64,000 bases of DNA, taken from NCBI RefSeq assembly GCF_002002905.1, contig NZ_CP019509.1:3281001-3345000 (forward strand), written 5' to 3'. Under the pieces are notes generated by a model. It searched no databases, was not told where the DNA came from, and saw only the letters and a list, made by a program, of their open reading frames with translations. The translations under genes and the position numbers were made by a program. The stretch's first letter is position 1; every line of letters starts with the position of its first letter. This stretch comes from Aquaspirillum sp. LM1. GTDB lineage: Bacteria; Pseudomonadota; Gammaproteobacteria; Burkholderiales; Aquaspirillaceae. Shown here piece after piece: positions 1 to 9,133 of this stretch.

Positions 1-999
1 ATCTGCTGCACCCTGCGTGAAGACTTGCTGGTGGAAATCAGTCAGATGGCCCGCGCCGGCTGTTTTGATTATCTGCTGATTGAATCCACCGGCATTGGCG
101 AGCCCTTGCCGGTGGCCGAAACGTTTACGTTCCGCGATGAACACGGCCACAGCCTGTCCGACCTGGCCCGGCTGGATACCCTGGTGACCGTGGTGGATGC
201 AGCGGCGTTTCTGGCCGACTATCAATCCAGCGATTCGCTGGCAGAGCGCGGCTCGGTGGCAGGTGAGGAGGATAACCGCGCGCTGGTGGAATTGCTGATC
301 GAGCAGGTGGAATTCTGCAATGTGATTGTACTGAACAAGATTGACCGGGTCAGCCCAGCCGACCGGCTGATCGTGCGGGCCATCCTGCAGCGGCTGAACC
401 CCGAGGCGCAACTGATTGAAGCCGAGTTTGGCCGTGTGCCGCTGGATCGGCTGCTGAACACCGGCTTGTTCGATTTTGCCCGCGCTGCCGAAGCACCGGG
501 CTGGCTGGCCGAGCTGCGCGGGGCGCATGTGCCGGAAACCGACGCTTTTGGTATTGGCAGCTTTGTCTGGCGCGCGCGCCGGCCCATGCATGCGCAACGC
601 TTCTGGCAGTTGATCCACCAGCCCTGGCAGGGGGTGTTGCGCTCCAAGGGCTGGTTCTGGCTGGCCAGCCAGCATGATATTGCTGGCAACTGGTCGCAGG
701 CCGGGGGGGCGTGCCGGCATGGCCCCGCCGGCCTGTGGGGTGCTGCCGTGGCCGAAGAGGACTGGCCCGCTGACCCCGACTGGCTGGCCGAGGTGCGCGA
801 GGTGTGGGAAGCCCCATGGGGCGACCGGCGTCAGGAACTGGTGCTGATTGGCATTGACATGGATGAGCCCGCGCTGTGCGCTCAGCTGAACGCCTGTTTG
901 CTGGACGATGCCGAGCTGGCCGCCGGGCCTGCACAGTGGGCCACGTGGGAAAATCCATTTGGCGACTGGCTGGCGGACGAAGGTAGCCAGGAAACGTAA
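1..999 (+). CDS. CobW/YjiA-family GTP-binding metallochaperone, 5' end missing
   Basis: The reading frame is already open at base 1, so the N-terminus with the P-loop lies outside the window. The visible protein begins ICCTLREDLL, the tail of the CxCC metal-binding motif of COG0523 GTPases, followed by a Walker B-like stretch ending ESTGIGEP, a guanine-specificity motif NKID, and a C-terminal CobW_C domain (IGSFVWRARRPMH). Such proteins deliver metals, often zinc or cobalt, to client enzymes using GTP. Neither substrate nor regulator can be read from the sequence; a ZigA/YeiR-like zinc chaperone is as likely as a cobalamin-related role. Confidence 0.9.
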   Translation: MCCTLREDLLVEISQMARAGCFDYLLIESTGIGEPLPVAETFTFRDEHGHSLSDLARLDTLVTVVDAAAFLADYQSSDSLAERGSVAGEEDNRALVELLIEQVEFCNVIVLNKIDRVSPADRLIVRAILQRLNPEAQLIEAEFGRVPLDRLLNTGLFDFARAAEAPGWLAELRGAHVPETDAFGIGSFVWRARRPMHAQRFWQLIHQPWQGVLRSKGWFWLASQHDIAGNWSQAGGACRHGPAGLWGAAVAEEDWPADPDWLAEVREVWEAPWGDRRQELVLIGIDMDEPALCAQLNACLLDDAELAAGPAQWATWENPFGDWLADEGSQET

Positions 1000-1047
1000 T
1001 CGCACGCTAAACCGTCGGACGCATCGGTGGGCGTGTGCGGAAAGACA

Positions 1048-1070
1048 TTTGTTCGGATAAATTGAACAAA
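1048..1070. promoter_or_regulatory. Inverted repeat upstream of azoR, possible operator
   Basis: TTTGTTC and GAACAAA form perfect 7-base arms around a 9-base centre, about 120 bases before the azoR start codon. Size and position suit a dimeric repressor or activator site. No regulator gene is adjacent, so the binding protein is unknown. Confidence 0.35.
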
Positions 1071-1189
1071 ACCGACAGAACATTCCGATTTTTTTTCTGG
1101 GGCAGGGCTCGTATCCTGTGTCTATCAGCTTTGCCACAGTGTGCCGGCGCATCGGGTGCCGCGCTGTGGCATCTACAGGAGAATTGACC

Positions 1190-1789
1190 ATGACCACCTT
1201 GCTGCAAGTGAATGCCAGCCTGTCGCCCCTGGGCCAGTCCGATCAGCTTGCCGACCGTTTTGTTGCCGCCTGGCGCGCCAGCCATCCGGATGCCCAGGTG
1301 AGCGTGCGCGACCTGTCGGCCCAGCCGCTGGCGCATTTGTCGGCAGACGAAGTGGGCGCATTCTTTACCCCGGCAGACGCCCGTAGTGCCGAACAACAGG
1401 CGCTGGTGGCCGTTTCGGATGCGCTGGTGGCCGAGTTGCGCGCTGCCGATGTACTGGTTTTGGGTGTGCCGATGTACAATTTCGGCATCCCGTCCACGCT
1501 GAAAGCGTACTTTGACCGGCTGGCCCGCGCCGGGGTAACGTTCAAATACACCGAAACCGGCCCGGTTGGCCTGCTGACGGGCAAAAAAGCCTATGTGCTG
1601 GCCGCCCGTGGCGGGATGTATCAGGGCACGCCCAAGGATAGCCAGACGGCCTACCTGAAAGATTTTCTGTCGTTTATCGGCATCGAAGACGTAACATTTG
1701 TCTACGCCGAAGGTCTGAACATGGGCGAGGCTGGCCGCGATGCCGCGCTGGCTGCCGCCCACCAGCAGATTGCCCAACTGACTGCCTGA
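1190..1789 (+). CDS. azoR: FMN-dependent NADH-azoreductase
   Basis: 199-residue flavodoxin-like protein of the AzoR (acyl carrier protein phosphodiesterase-like) family, which reduces azo compounds and quinones with NADH using bound FMN. The N-terminal strand and loop (LLQVNASLSPLGQSDQLAD) and the motif PMYNFGIPSTLKAYFDR, which packs on the flavin, are intact, as is AARGGMY in the C-terminal half. The ATG at 1190 is chosen because AGGAGA precedes it by about 8 bases; an upstream in-frame ATG at 1118 would add residues absent from the family. It is monocistronic, followed by a hairpin terminator. Confidence 0.93.
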   Translation: MTTLLQVNASLSPLGQSDQLADRFVAAWRASHPDAQVSVRDLSAQPLAHLSADEVGAFFTPADARSAEQQALVAVSDALVAELRAADVLVLGVPMYNFGIPSTLKAYFDRLARAGVTFKYTETGPVGLLTGKKAYVLAARGGMYQGTPKDSQTAYLKDFLSFIGIEDVTFVYAEGLNMGEAGRDAALAAAHQQIAQLTA

Positions 1790-1817
1790 TTTGCCTGCCT
1801 GAGCAGGGTCGCCCGGT

Positions 1818-1868
1818 GCGCCCTTGCCGGCGGGACAGGCTTCTTTTCCTGCCCGCAAGGGCGTTTTT
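1818..1868 (+). terminator. Rho-independent terminator after azoR
   Basis: CGCCCTTGC pairs with GCAAGGGCG, with an inner imperfect stem GGGACAGG/CCTGCCC, followed by TTTTTGTT. It ends only about 20 bases before the ribA start, so it lies in the ribA leader and might also act as an attenuator. I see no FMN riboswitch consensus. Confidence 0.7.
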
Positions 1869-1888
1869 GTTGTACGACGACCGCTGCC

Positions 1889-2500
1889 ATGTCTATTTCT
1901 GCTGTTGCTGCCGAGCTGCCGGTATTTGCCGGCCCGGCCCGTCTGCCCACCCGCTGGGGTGAGTTCCGTTTGTATGCCGTCAGCGAGCCGCACTCCGGCA
2001 AGGAGCACGCCATGCTGGTGATGGGCGACGCCTTGGACCAGGGCGAGCCGGTCTTGCTGCGCGTGCATTCCGAGTGCCTGACCGGCGATGCCTTCCACAG
2101 CCGGCGCTGCGATTGTGGTGATCAGCTGGAGCGGGCCATGGCCATGCTGGCCGAAGCCGGGCGTGGGGTGATTCTGTATCTGCGCCAGGAAGGGCGCGGC
2201 ATTGGCCTGCTGGAAAAGGTCAAGGCCTACATCCTGCAAGAGTCTGGCCTGGACACCCTGGACGCCAATCTGGCGCTGGGGCATCAGGGCGACGCCCGCC
2301 AGTACGCCATTTGCCAGCCCATGCTGGATTTTCTGGGGGTGAAGGCAGTGCGGGTGCTGACCAACAACCCGGACAAGCTCGACGCGCTGTCGCCGTGGGT
2401 GAATGTGGTGGGGCGCGTGCCATTCTGGGGCGAACAGATGGCCGACAATGCCGCCTACCTGGCCACCAAGCAGGCACGCATGGGGCACTTGCCGGGGTGA
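1889..2500 (+). CDS. ribA: GTP cyclohydrolase II
   Basis: 203-residue RibA, first enzyme of riboflavin synthesis, which opens GTP to 2,5-diamino-6-ribosylamino-4-pyrimidinone 5'-phosphate. The zinc ligands C63, C74 and C76 sit in the typical SECLTGDAFHSRRCDCG context, and YLRQEGRGIGL carries the GTP-contacting arginine. It is a stand-alone GCH2 with no fused RibB (DHBP synthase) domain, the E. coli RibA form. No other rib genes are nearby. Confidence 0.95.
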   Translation: MSISAVAAELPVFAGPARLPTRWGEFRLYAVSEPHSGKEHAMLVMGDALDQGEPVLLRVHSECLTGDAFHSRRCDCGDQLERAMAMLAEAGRGVILYLRQEGRGIGLLEKVKAYILQESGLDTLDANLALGHQGDARQYAICQPMLDFLGVKAVRVLTNNPDKLDALSPWVNVVGRVPFWGEQMADNAAYLATKQARMGHLPG

Positions 2501-2605
2501 GGTGGGCGTCTCGCGCTGGCCACGGCCAGCTGGCATGTGCGCAGCGCAACATCCGCCCCTGCCGCCCTCTGCTAAAATTGGCCGATTGTCCCACGAGCGT
2601 CTGCC

Positions 2606-4630
2606 ATGTCCCTGCACCAACTCAATCCGCCACAAATGGCGGCCATTCACTATCTGGACGGCCCGCTGCTGGTGCTGGCTGGCGCGGGCAGCGGCAAAAC
2701 CCGGGTGATCACCCAGAAAATTGCCTATCTGATCCAGAAAGCCGACTTTCCGGCCCGGCATATTGCCGCCATTACCTTTACCAACAAGGCGGCGCGCGAG
2801 ATGCTGGAGCGGGTGGGCAAGCTGCTCAAGCCGGGCGAAGGGCGCGGGCTGACCGTGTCCACCTTTCATTCACTGGGCATGCATCTGCTGCGGCAAGAGG
2901 CGCGTGAGCTGGGCTATAAGCCACAGTTTTCCATTCTGGACGCCGCTGATGCCGGCAAGATTGTTTCGGATATTGTCGCCAGCACCGACAAGCAGGAAAT
3001 CCGCCGGGTGCAAAACGCCATTTCGCGCTGGAAAAACGCGCTGATCAACCCGGCCAGCGCGCTGGCGCAGGCCGACAACGAGCTGGATCTGGCTGCTGCG
3101 CGGGTGTATCTGTCTTATCAGGAAACCCTGTTTGCCTACCAGGCGATGGACTTTGACGACCTGATCCGCTTGCCGGTGGAGCTGCTGCGCGACAAGCCTG
3201 CGGTGCTGGAGCGCTGGCAGAACAAGCTGCGTTATCTGCTGATCGACGAATACCAGGACACCAACACCTGCCAGTACCAGCTGGTGAAACTGCTGACCGG
3301 CGCGCGCGGCATGTTCACCGCCGTGGGTGATGATGACCAGTCGATCTACGCCTGGCGCGGGGCGAATATGGAAAACCTGGCGCTGCTGCAGCAGGATTTC
3401 CCCCGGCTCAAGCTGATCAAGCTGGAGCAGAATTACCGCTCGACGCTGCGCATCCTGCGGGCGGCCAACAGCGTGATTGCCAATAATCCCAAACTGTTCG
3501 AGAAAAAACTGTGGAGCGAGCTTGGCCACGGCGACCCGCTGACCGTGGTGCAGTGCAAGGACGAGGAAGGCGAAGCCGAAACCGTCACCGCTCGGCTGCT
3601 GGCGCACAAGTTTGAGCACCGCACGCTGTTTTCCGATTACGCCGTGCTGTATCGCGGCAACCATCAGGCGCGCATCATCGAGCAGGCGTTTCGCAACCAG
3701 AAAATCCCCTATTTGATCTCGGGCGGCCAGTCGTTTTTCGACAAGGCCGAGATCAAGGACATCCTGTCCTGGCTGCGCCTGCTGGTGAACGAAGACGACG
3801 ACCCGGCCTTTATCCGCGCCATCACCACGCCCAAGCGTGGGGTGGGGGCGGTGACGCTGGAAAAACTGGGGGCTTACGCGGGCGAGCGCAAGATTTCGCT
3901 GTTTGCCGCCACCCAGGAAGAAGGCCTGCGCCACCGCATGGCCGAGACGCAGCGTGCGCCGCTGGAGGCGTTTGCCCAGTTCATCCTGCGCTACCAGCAC
4001 CGCGCCAGCCGCGAGGCAGCCGGACCGCTGATTGTCGAGCTGGTGGCCGGCATGGGCTACGAGGCCTGGCTGTTCGACAGCGAAGAGCCGCGCCCGGCGG
4101 AAAGCAAGTGGAAGAACGTGCAGGAGCTGATGCGATGGCTGGGCGAAAAAGGCGAGCGCGACGGCAAAAGCCTGATCGAACTGACCCAGACTATTGCGCT
4201 GATCACCATGCTGGAGGGGCGCGAAGAAGGCGAGGTGGACGCGGTGCGGCTCTCCACCCTGCACGCGTCCAAGGGGCTGGAATATGGCCATGTGTTCCTG
4301 ATTGGCTGCGAGGAAGGCATCCTGCCGCATCAGGAATCGATCGACAACGAGCAGATCGAGGAAGAGCGCCGGCTGATGTATGTCGGCATCACCCGCGCCC
4401 AGCGCAGCCTGACCATCAGCCACTGCCACAAGCGCAAGCGCGCTGGCGAATGGCTGTTTGTCGAGCCGTCACGGTTTATCAGCGAACTGGTGCAGGAAGA
4501 CGTGCGCTACATCGGCAAACCGGGCGCGGCGGCCACCACCAACCGCGAAGCCGGCCAGGCGCGGTTGAACGCGCTGAAAGCCGCCATGGCGCGCAGCAAG
4601 CAGGAGCGGCAAAACGGCGACGCCGGCTGA
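2606..4630 (+). CDS. rep: ATP-dependent DNA helicase Rep
   Basis: 674-residue SF1A helicase of the Rep/UvrD family, which translocates 3'-5' on single-stranded DNA and helps replication forks pass protein blocks. Walker A GAGSGKT is at residues 26-32; motif Ia (ITFTNKAAREM), motif II (LLIDEYQDTN), motif III (VGDDDQSIYAWRGA), motif IV (LEQNYRS), motif V (LSTLHASKGLEY) and motif VI (EERRLMYVGITRA) are all present. The length and EYQDTN suit Rep rather than the longer UvrD. The start is the first ATG after ribA. The triplicated repeat begins about 50 bases downstream. Confidence 0.95.
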   Translation: MSLHQLNPPQMAAIHYLDGPLLVLAGAGSGKTRVITQKIAYLIQKADFPARHIAAITFTNKAAREMLERVGKLLKPGEGRGLTVSTFHSLGMHLLRQEARELGYKPQFSILDAADAGKIVSDIVASTDKQEIRRVQNAISRWKNALINPASALAQADNELDLAAARVYLSYQETLFAYQAMDFDDLIRLPVELLRDKPAVLERWQNKLRYLLIDEYQDTNTCQYQLVKLLTGARGMFTAVGDDDQSIYAWRGANMENLALLQQDFPRLKLIKLEQNYRSTLRILRAANSVIANNPKLFEKKLWSELGHGDPLTVVQCKDEEGEAETVTARLLAHKFEHRTLFSDYAVLYRGNHQARIIEQAFRNQKIPYLISGGQSFFDKAEIKDILSWLRLLVNEDDDPAFIRAITTPKRGVGAVTLEKLGAYAGERKISLFAATQEEGLRHRMAETQRAPLEAFAQFILRYQHRASREAAGPLIVELVAGMGYEAWLFDSEEPRPAESKWKNVQELMRWLGEKGERDGKSLIELTQTIALITMLEGREEGEVDAVRLSTLHASKGLEYGHVFLIGCEEGILPHQESIDNEQIEEERRLMYVGITRAQRSLTISHCHKRKRAGEWLFVEPSRFISELVQEDVRYIGKPGAAATTNREAGQARLNALKAAMARSKQERQNGDAG

Positions 4631-4677
4631 CGCCGCACCGGCCTTAACGCAGCTAACAAAAACTCAGCGCAGCGGTT

Positions 4678-5440
4678 CTGACGACTAGACCGCTTTCGGC
4701 TGAACCTTACCAAAACTTGTCGTTCCCGCGCAGCCGGGAACCCAGGCCGCGCCACCGCGTGCGCCGTGGGCGTGGGGCAGGTGGGACGGTCGTGAGCGCA
4801 TACCCCCGCTGCACGCTGTGGATGCCCCTGGATTCCCGCCTGCGCGGGAATGACGGGGTGGGGCGCAGAAGATAGTTCGCTGTGGCAAAGTAAAGCTTTG
4901 TTTTAACAGAAATTAAACCAAGATACCCGGCATGAACTTGCTCGTATGAACCCTTGTGTTTCAACGTGACTGACGACTAGACCGCTTTCGGCTGAACCTT
5001 ACCAAAACTTGTCGTTCCCGCGCAGGCGGGAACCCGGACCGCGCCACCGCGTGCGCCGTGGGCGTGGGGCAGGTGGGACGGTCGTGAGCGCATACCTCCG
5101 CTGCACGCTGTGGATGCCCCTGGATTCCCGCCTGCGCGGGAATGACGAGTGGGGCGCAGAAGACAGTTCGCTGTGGCAAAGTAAGGCTTTGTTTTAACAG
5201 AAATTAAACCAAGATGCCCGGCATGAACTTGCTCGTATGAACCCTTGTGTTTCAACGTGACTGACGACTCGACTGCTTTCGGTTGAATCTCACCTTACGT
5301 GTCGTTCCCGCGCAGGCGGGAACCCAGACCGTGCCACCGCGTGCGCCGTGGGCGTGGCGCATGGCGGGACGGTCGTGAGAACTCATACCCGCTGCACGCT
5401 GTGGATGCCCCTGGATTCCCGCCTGCGCGGGAATGACGAT
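4678..5440. repeat. Tandem repeat, 2.6 copies of a ~292-bp unit
   Basis: The unit starting CTGACGACT begins at 4678, 4970 and 5261 (periods 292 and 291). Copies 1 and 2 are nearly identical; copy 3 stops after about 180 bases. Each unit contains two inverted repeats built on TTCCCGCGCAGGCGGGAA, one matching ATTCCC-N8-GGGAAT exactly, the form of the Neisseria dRS3 repeat. Open frames inside the units are on opposite strands and have no ribosome site, so I treat this as non-coding. It fills the gap between rep and the DUF3422 gene. Confidence 0.9.
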
Positions 5441-5455
5441 TTTTTCAGCGTGTCC
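5411..5455. repeat. Terminal fragment of the GGGAYACGCTGA inverted-repeat element
   Basis: The last repeat unit runs from CTGGATTCCCGC through AATGACGATTTTTT into CAGCGTGTCC. This is the reverse complement of the left end of the element at 46032-46142, with very few differences. It ends directly against the stop codon of the DUF3422 gene (complement of 5456-5458). Only one end of the element is present here. Confidence 0.7.
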
Positions 5456-6757
5456 TTAATGTCCGAGGTTTTTCTTCATTTTCTGTGTGCCCCACCACAC
5501 CCCGGCGGCCACCAGTGGAATGGCCAGGCCGGTAGTCAGCTCCGGGTTGATTGGCATGCCGGCCACTTTCAGCGCCTTGGCCACATAGCCAATCAGGCCC
5601 ACGGCATAGTAGGTGAGCACCCCCACCGACAGTCCTTCCACGGTTTCCTGCAGCCGCAACTGCAGCTCGGCGCGGCGGTCCATCGACGCCAGCAGCGCCT
5701 GATTCTGCCCCTGCAGCGCCACCTCCACCCGCGTGCGCAGCAGCGCCGTGGCGCGCTGGATGCGCGCGGCCAGCTGGGTTTGCCGGCTGCTGACGGTTTC
5801 GCAGGTGGCCATGGCCGGGGCCAGACGGCGGATGGTGAATTCACGAAACGGCTGCACCCCGCCCAGCCGGGCTTCGCGCAGTTCCTCGATGCGCCGCTCC
5901 ACCTGACGGAAATACGCCTGCGCTGCCGAAAAACGGTACTGGGTGCTGGAAATCACGTCTTCCAGATCGGCGGCCAGTTCGGTCAGCTGGTCTAGCAGCG
6001 CATCATCACCACTGCGCGAGCCCGCCTGGCCGCTCATCTTGGCGGTGAGTTCGCGCATGCGGCTGCCCAGCGTGTCCATGGTGCGCATCTGCGCCTTGGC
6101 CACCGGCAGCGCCAGCAGGGCCAGCATGCGGTAGGTTTCCAGCTCGAACAGCCGCTGCAGCATGCGCCCGCGCTGCGATGGGCTCATGCCGTAATCCAGC
6201 ACCAGCAGGCGGGTGACCCCTGCGCCCAGATTGCGGTCGGGATGCAGGCGCAGGTCGGTCAGCGCCAGTGCATTGCCGTCGCCAATGCTGGCACCGATCA
6301 GGTCATTGCCGGCAAACCATTGCTGCGCCAGCGTTTCGGTGTCGGCGTGGCCGGCGTCTTCCTGCGGCAGGATGACGGCGTGAATCGCCACCAGCAGCGG
6401 GTCGGGCTGATTGGCCAGCCAGTCCAGTGGCAACCCTTCAAACGCGCTGTCGGCAAATGGTTCGCCAGTGCGTCCCCGGCGCAGCAGGGTGTAGCGGGCA
6501 AATTCGGTGTGCAGCCCCCAGTTCAGGCGCAGGCCGGGCAGTTCGGCCTGGTATTGCACCGCGTCTGCTGCGGGCAGCGGCAGGCCCAGTTGCTCGGCCA
6601 GGCGCGCCAGCGAGGCGCGCTGGCTGCCGCCGTCGCCGTCAAAGAAAAACGCCAGGGAGGTGACCTGCGCCGGCGAGGGCACCGAGGTGGAGGTGCGCGC
6701 GTGCGCTTCGTTGTTCAGCAGCTGGCGCTGCGGATGCAGGAAAAAGGTGTCGGTCAT
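5456..6757 (-). CDS. DUF3422 family protein, probably membrane-anchored
   Basis: 433-residue protein of the DUF3422 family, common in proteobacteria and of unknown biochemistry. It has the family's N-terminal HPQRQLLNNEAHART signature, a long helical middle (residues ~230-370) with coiled-coil-like heptads, and a hydrophobic C-terminal segment (VGLIGYVAKAL, then IPLVAAGVWWGTQKMKK) suggesting a membrane hairpin with a basic cytoplasmic tail. The start at 6757 gives MTDTFFLHPQRQ; the frame extends 19 codons upstream but those residues are not family-like. It is transcribed alone toward the repeat array. Confidence 0.8.
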   Translation of the reverse strand: MTDTFFLHPQRQLLNNEAHARTSTSVPSPAQVTSLAFFFDGDGGSQRASLARLAEQLGLPLPAADAVQYQAELPGLRLNWGLHTEFARYTLLRRGRTGEPFADSAFEGLPLDWLANQPDPLLVAIHAVILPQEDAGHADTETLAQQWFAGNDLIGASIGDGNALALTDLRLHPDRNLGAGVTRLLVLDYGMSPSQRGRMLQRLFELETYRMLALLALPVAKAQMRTMDTLGSRMRELTAKMSGQAGSRSGDDALLDQLTELAADLEDVISSTQYRFSAAQAYFRQVERRIEELREARLGGVQPFREFTIRRLAPAMATCETVSSRQTQLAARIQRATALLRTRVEVALQGQNQALLASMDRRAELQLRLQETVEGLSVGVLTYYAVGLIGYVAKALKVAGMPINPELTTGLAIPLVAAGVWWGTQKMKKNLGH

Positions 6758-6999
6758 GGTGTGGTGATGACGGAAGCTCAAAAGGGAAAGACGTCTGGCG
6801 CACTGTGCGCACACTAAAACAGCGGTTTGATATTGGCAATGCGCCTGGGGTGCCGCTGGTTAGCGGCTCGGCCATTGGGTATATCACCGTTTAGACTGTT
6901 TTGCTATTAGCAATTGGTATCTAGTTTTTTCTGGCTATATAAAAATCCCGGATACTGGCCCTCGACATCCGCACACCCCGTAATCTGTCAGGAGCCATC

Positions 7000-7989
7000 A
7001 TGAAAACCAAATTGTCACTGCTTGTGGCCGGCGCGCTGGTCCTCGCCCCGTCGGCGTGGGCAGCCTCGCTGCTGAATGTGTCCTACGACCCCACCCGCGA
7101 ACTGTACAAGGAAATCAACCCGGCCTTTATCCAATCCTGGCAGAGCCAGACCGGTGAAACGCTGACCATTCAACAATCACACGGTGGTTCTGGCAAGCAG
7201 GCGCGCTCGGTGATTGACGGGCTGACTGCTGACGTGGTGACGCTGGCGCTGGCGCACGACATTGATGAAATTGCCGAAAAAACCAAGCTCTTGCCTAGCA
7301 ATTGGCAGGCCCGCCTGCCGCACAACAGCTCGCCGTACACTTCCACCATCGTTTTTCTGGTGCGCAAGGGCAACCCCAAAGCCATCAAGGACTGGAACGA
7401 CCTGGTCAAGCCGGGCGTGCAGGTGATTACCCCCAACCCGAAAACCTCGGGCGGCGCACGCTGGAATTATCTGGCCGCCTGGGGCTATGCGCTGAAACAG
7501 CCGGGTGGCAACGAAGCCAAGGCGCGTGACTTCGTCAAGGCACTGTTCAAGAACGTGCCGGTGCTGGATACCGGCGCGCGTGGCTCGACCATGACCTTTG
7601 TCGAACGCGGCATTGGCGATGTGCTGCTGGCCTGGGAAAACGAAGCCCTGCTGGCCAAGAAGGAACTTGGCCCGGAAAAATTCGACATCATTGCGCCGCC
7701 GCTGTCGATTCTGGCTGAACCCCCCGTGGCCGTGGTGGACAAGAATGCCGAGAAAAAAGGCACGCTCAAGCAGGCCAACGCCTATCTGAAGTTCCTCTAT
7801 ACCCCACAAGCACAGACCATCATTGCCGAAAACTACTTCCGCCCGATCGACCCGACGGTGGCCGCCAAGTACGCCACCCAGTATCCGAAGGTGAAGCTGT
7901 TCAATATTCAGGACCTGGGCGGCTGGCGCAAGGCGCAGACCGTGCATTTCAGCGATGGCGGGGTCTTTGACCAGATCAACGTCCGCTAA
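7000..7989 (+). CDS. sbp: Sulfate ABC transporter, periplasmic substrate-binding protein (first copy)
   Basis: 329 residues with a cleavable signal peptide ([21 protein letters not shown]) and the Sbp/CysP fold. Family landmarks: [17 protein letters not shown] at the mature N-terminus, [13 protein letters not shown] lining the sulfate site, and [20 protein letters not shown]. It captures sulfate or thiosulfate for the CysTWA importer encoded from 11955. AGGAG precedes the ATG. The second, related copy begins about 120 bases downstream with a hairpin between them. Confidence 0.94.
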   Translation: MKTKLSLLVAGALVLAPSAWAASLLNVSYDPTRELYKEINPAFIQSWQSQTGETLTIQQSHGGSGKQARSVIDGLTADVVTLALAHDIDEIAEKTKLLPSNWQARLPHNSSPYTSTIVFLVRKGNPKAIKDWNDLVKPGVQVITPNPKTSGGARWNYLAAWGYALKQPGGNEAKARDFVKALFKNVPVLDTGARGSTMTFVERGIGDVLLAWENEALLAKKELGPEKFDIIAPPLSILAEPPVAVVDKNAEKKGTLKQANAYLKFLYTPQAQTIIAENYFRPIDPTVAAKYATQYPKVKLFNIQDLGGWRKAQTVHFSDGGVFDQINVR

Positions 7990-8012
7990 GCCGGTCTCTG
8001 CCGTATTCTTGC

Positions 8013-8035
8013 GCCCTGTGCCATCCGGACAGGGC
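8013..8035 (+). terminator. Hairpin between the two sulfate-binding-protein genes
   Basis: GCCCTGT pairs with ACAGGGC around an 8-base loop, followed by GTGATCTTT, a weak U-tract. It could partly terminate the first sbp transcript so the second copy and the EAL gene are made in smaller amounts. Confidence 0.45.
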
Positions 8036-8112
8036 GTGATCTTTCGCATCTGGCCCCGTGCGCTGCCTACCCGCAGGCCGGGCCGTGTTGCCTGAATTTT
8101 GAGGAAAACGTC

Positions 8113-9114
8113 ATGTTTCGCGCCACTCTTCGTCGTGTTGCCCTGTTATGTGCGCTGGTGTCCGGGTCGGTGTGGGCCGATGCCACCCTGCTGAATGTCA
8201 GCTACGATGTCACCCGTGACTTCTATAAGGATTACAATCCGGAATTCCAGCGCTACTGGAAGGCCAAAACCGGCGAGACCGTCACCCTGCAGCAGTCGCA
8301 TGGCGGCTCCAGCAAGCAGGCGATGAGCGTGGTGGCCGGGCTGGCGGCGGACGTGATCACCATGAACCAGGCCCCGGATATCGACCTGCTGGCGGAACGC
8401 GGCCAGCTGGTGCCGGTTAACTGGCAACAGCGCCTGCCGGACAATAGCTCGCCGTTTACCTCGACCATTGTGTTCATCGTGCGTCAGGGTAACCCCAAGG
8501 CCATCAAGGATTGGGCCGACCTGGCCCAGCCTGGTGTGCAGGTGGTGGTGCCCAATCCGAAAACCAGTGGCAATGGCCGTTACACTTATCTGGCGGCCTG
8601 GGGGCAGGCCCAGCTGACCGGCAATGCCGCGCAGGCGCAGGACTACGTCAAGCGGCTGTTTGCCAATGTGCCGGTGCTGGATGCCGGTGGCCGCGCCGCC
8701 ACCACCACCTTCATGCAGCGCCAGATTGGCGATGTGCTGGTGACGTTTGAAAACGAAGCCGAAATGGTGGCCCGCGAGTTTGGTCGCGGCAGCTTTGAAG
8801 TGGTTTACCCGAAAGTGTCCATCCTGGCGGAAAACCCGGTGAGCGTGGTAGATAGCGTGGTGGATAAAAAAGGCACGCGCAAGGTGGCCCAGGCTTATCT
8901 GGAATACCTGTGGAGCCCGGCAGGCCAGGAATTGGCCGCACAAAACTACCTGCGCCCGCGCAACCCGGATATTTTGAAAAAATACGCCAAACAGTTTCCG
9001 CCGCTGCGCACGTTTTCGGTGGAACACACCTTTGGCAGCTGGCGCAAGGCGATGGACACCCACTTCCGCGATGGCGGACTGTTCGACCAGCTGTACACCA
9101 AAAAACCCACTTGA
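8113..9114 (+). CDS. sbp: Sulfate ABC transporter, periplasmic substrate-binding protein (second copy)
   Basis: 333 residues, clearly paralogous to the preceding gene but diverged: signal peptide ending SVWADA, then LLNVSYDVTRDFYKDYN, QSHGGSSKQAMSV and NPKTSGNGRYTYLAAWGQA. The pocket-forming SHGGS and KTSG motifs are conserved, so sulfate or a related oxyanion (thiosulfate, molybdate) is the likely ligand. GAGGAAAA lies just before the ATG. Only 19 bases separate its stop from the EAL gene, so the two are probably co-transcribed. Confidence 0.93.
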   Translation: MFRATLRRVALLCALVSGSVWADATLLNVSYDVTRDFYKDYNPEFQRYWKAKTGETVTLQQSHGGSSKQAMSVVAGLAADVITMNQAPDIDLLAERGQLVPVNWQQRLPDNSSPFTSTIVFIVRQGNPKAIKDWADLAQPGVQVVVPNPKTSGNGRYTYLAAWGQAQLTGNAAQAQDYVKRLFANVPVLDAGGRAATTTFMQRQIGDVLVTFENEAEMVAREFGRGSFEVVYPKVSILAENPVSVVDSVVDKKGTRKVAQAYLEYLWSPAGQELAAQNYLRPRNPDILKKYAKQFPPLRTFSVEHTFGSWRKAMDTHFRDGGLFDQLYTKKPT

Positions 9115-9133
9115 GCAGGGAGATGGAAACACC

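Noticed and set aside
1864-1888. FMN riboswitch before ribA
   Set aside because: The leader is only a terminator hairpin; the conserved FMN aptamer motifs are absent.
1007-2869. 620-codon open frame on the minus strand opposite azoR, ribA and rep
   Set aside because: It is a shadow of GC-rich genes in the other strand; the composition (His/Gln/Gly-rich) and lack of domains are typical of antisense frames.
4678-5440. Short frames of 60-92 codons inside the 292-bp repeats
   Set aside because: They occur on both strands, depend on the repeat, and have no start signals.
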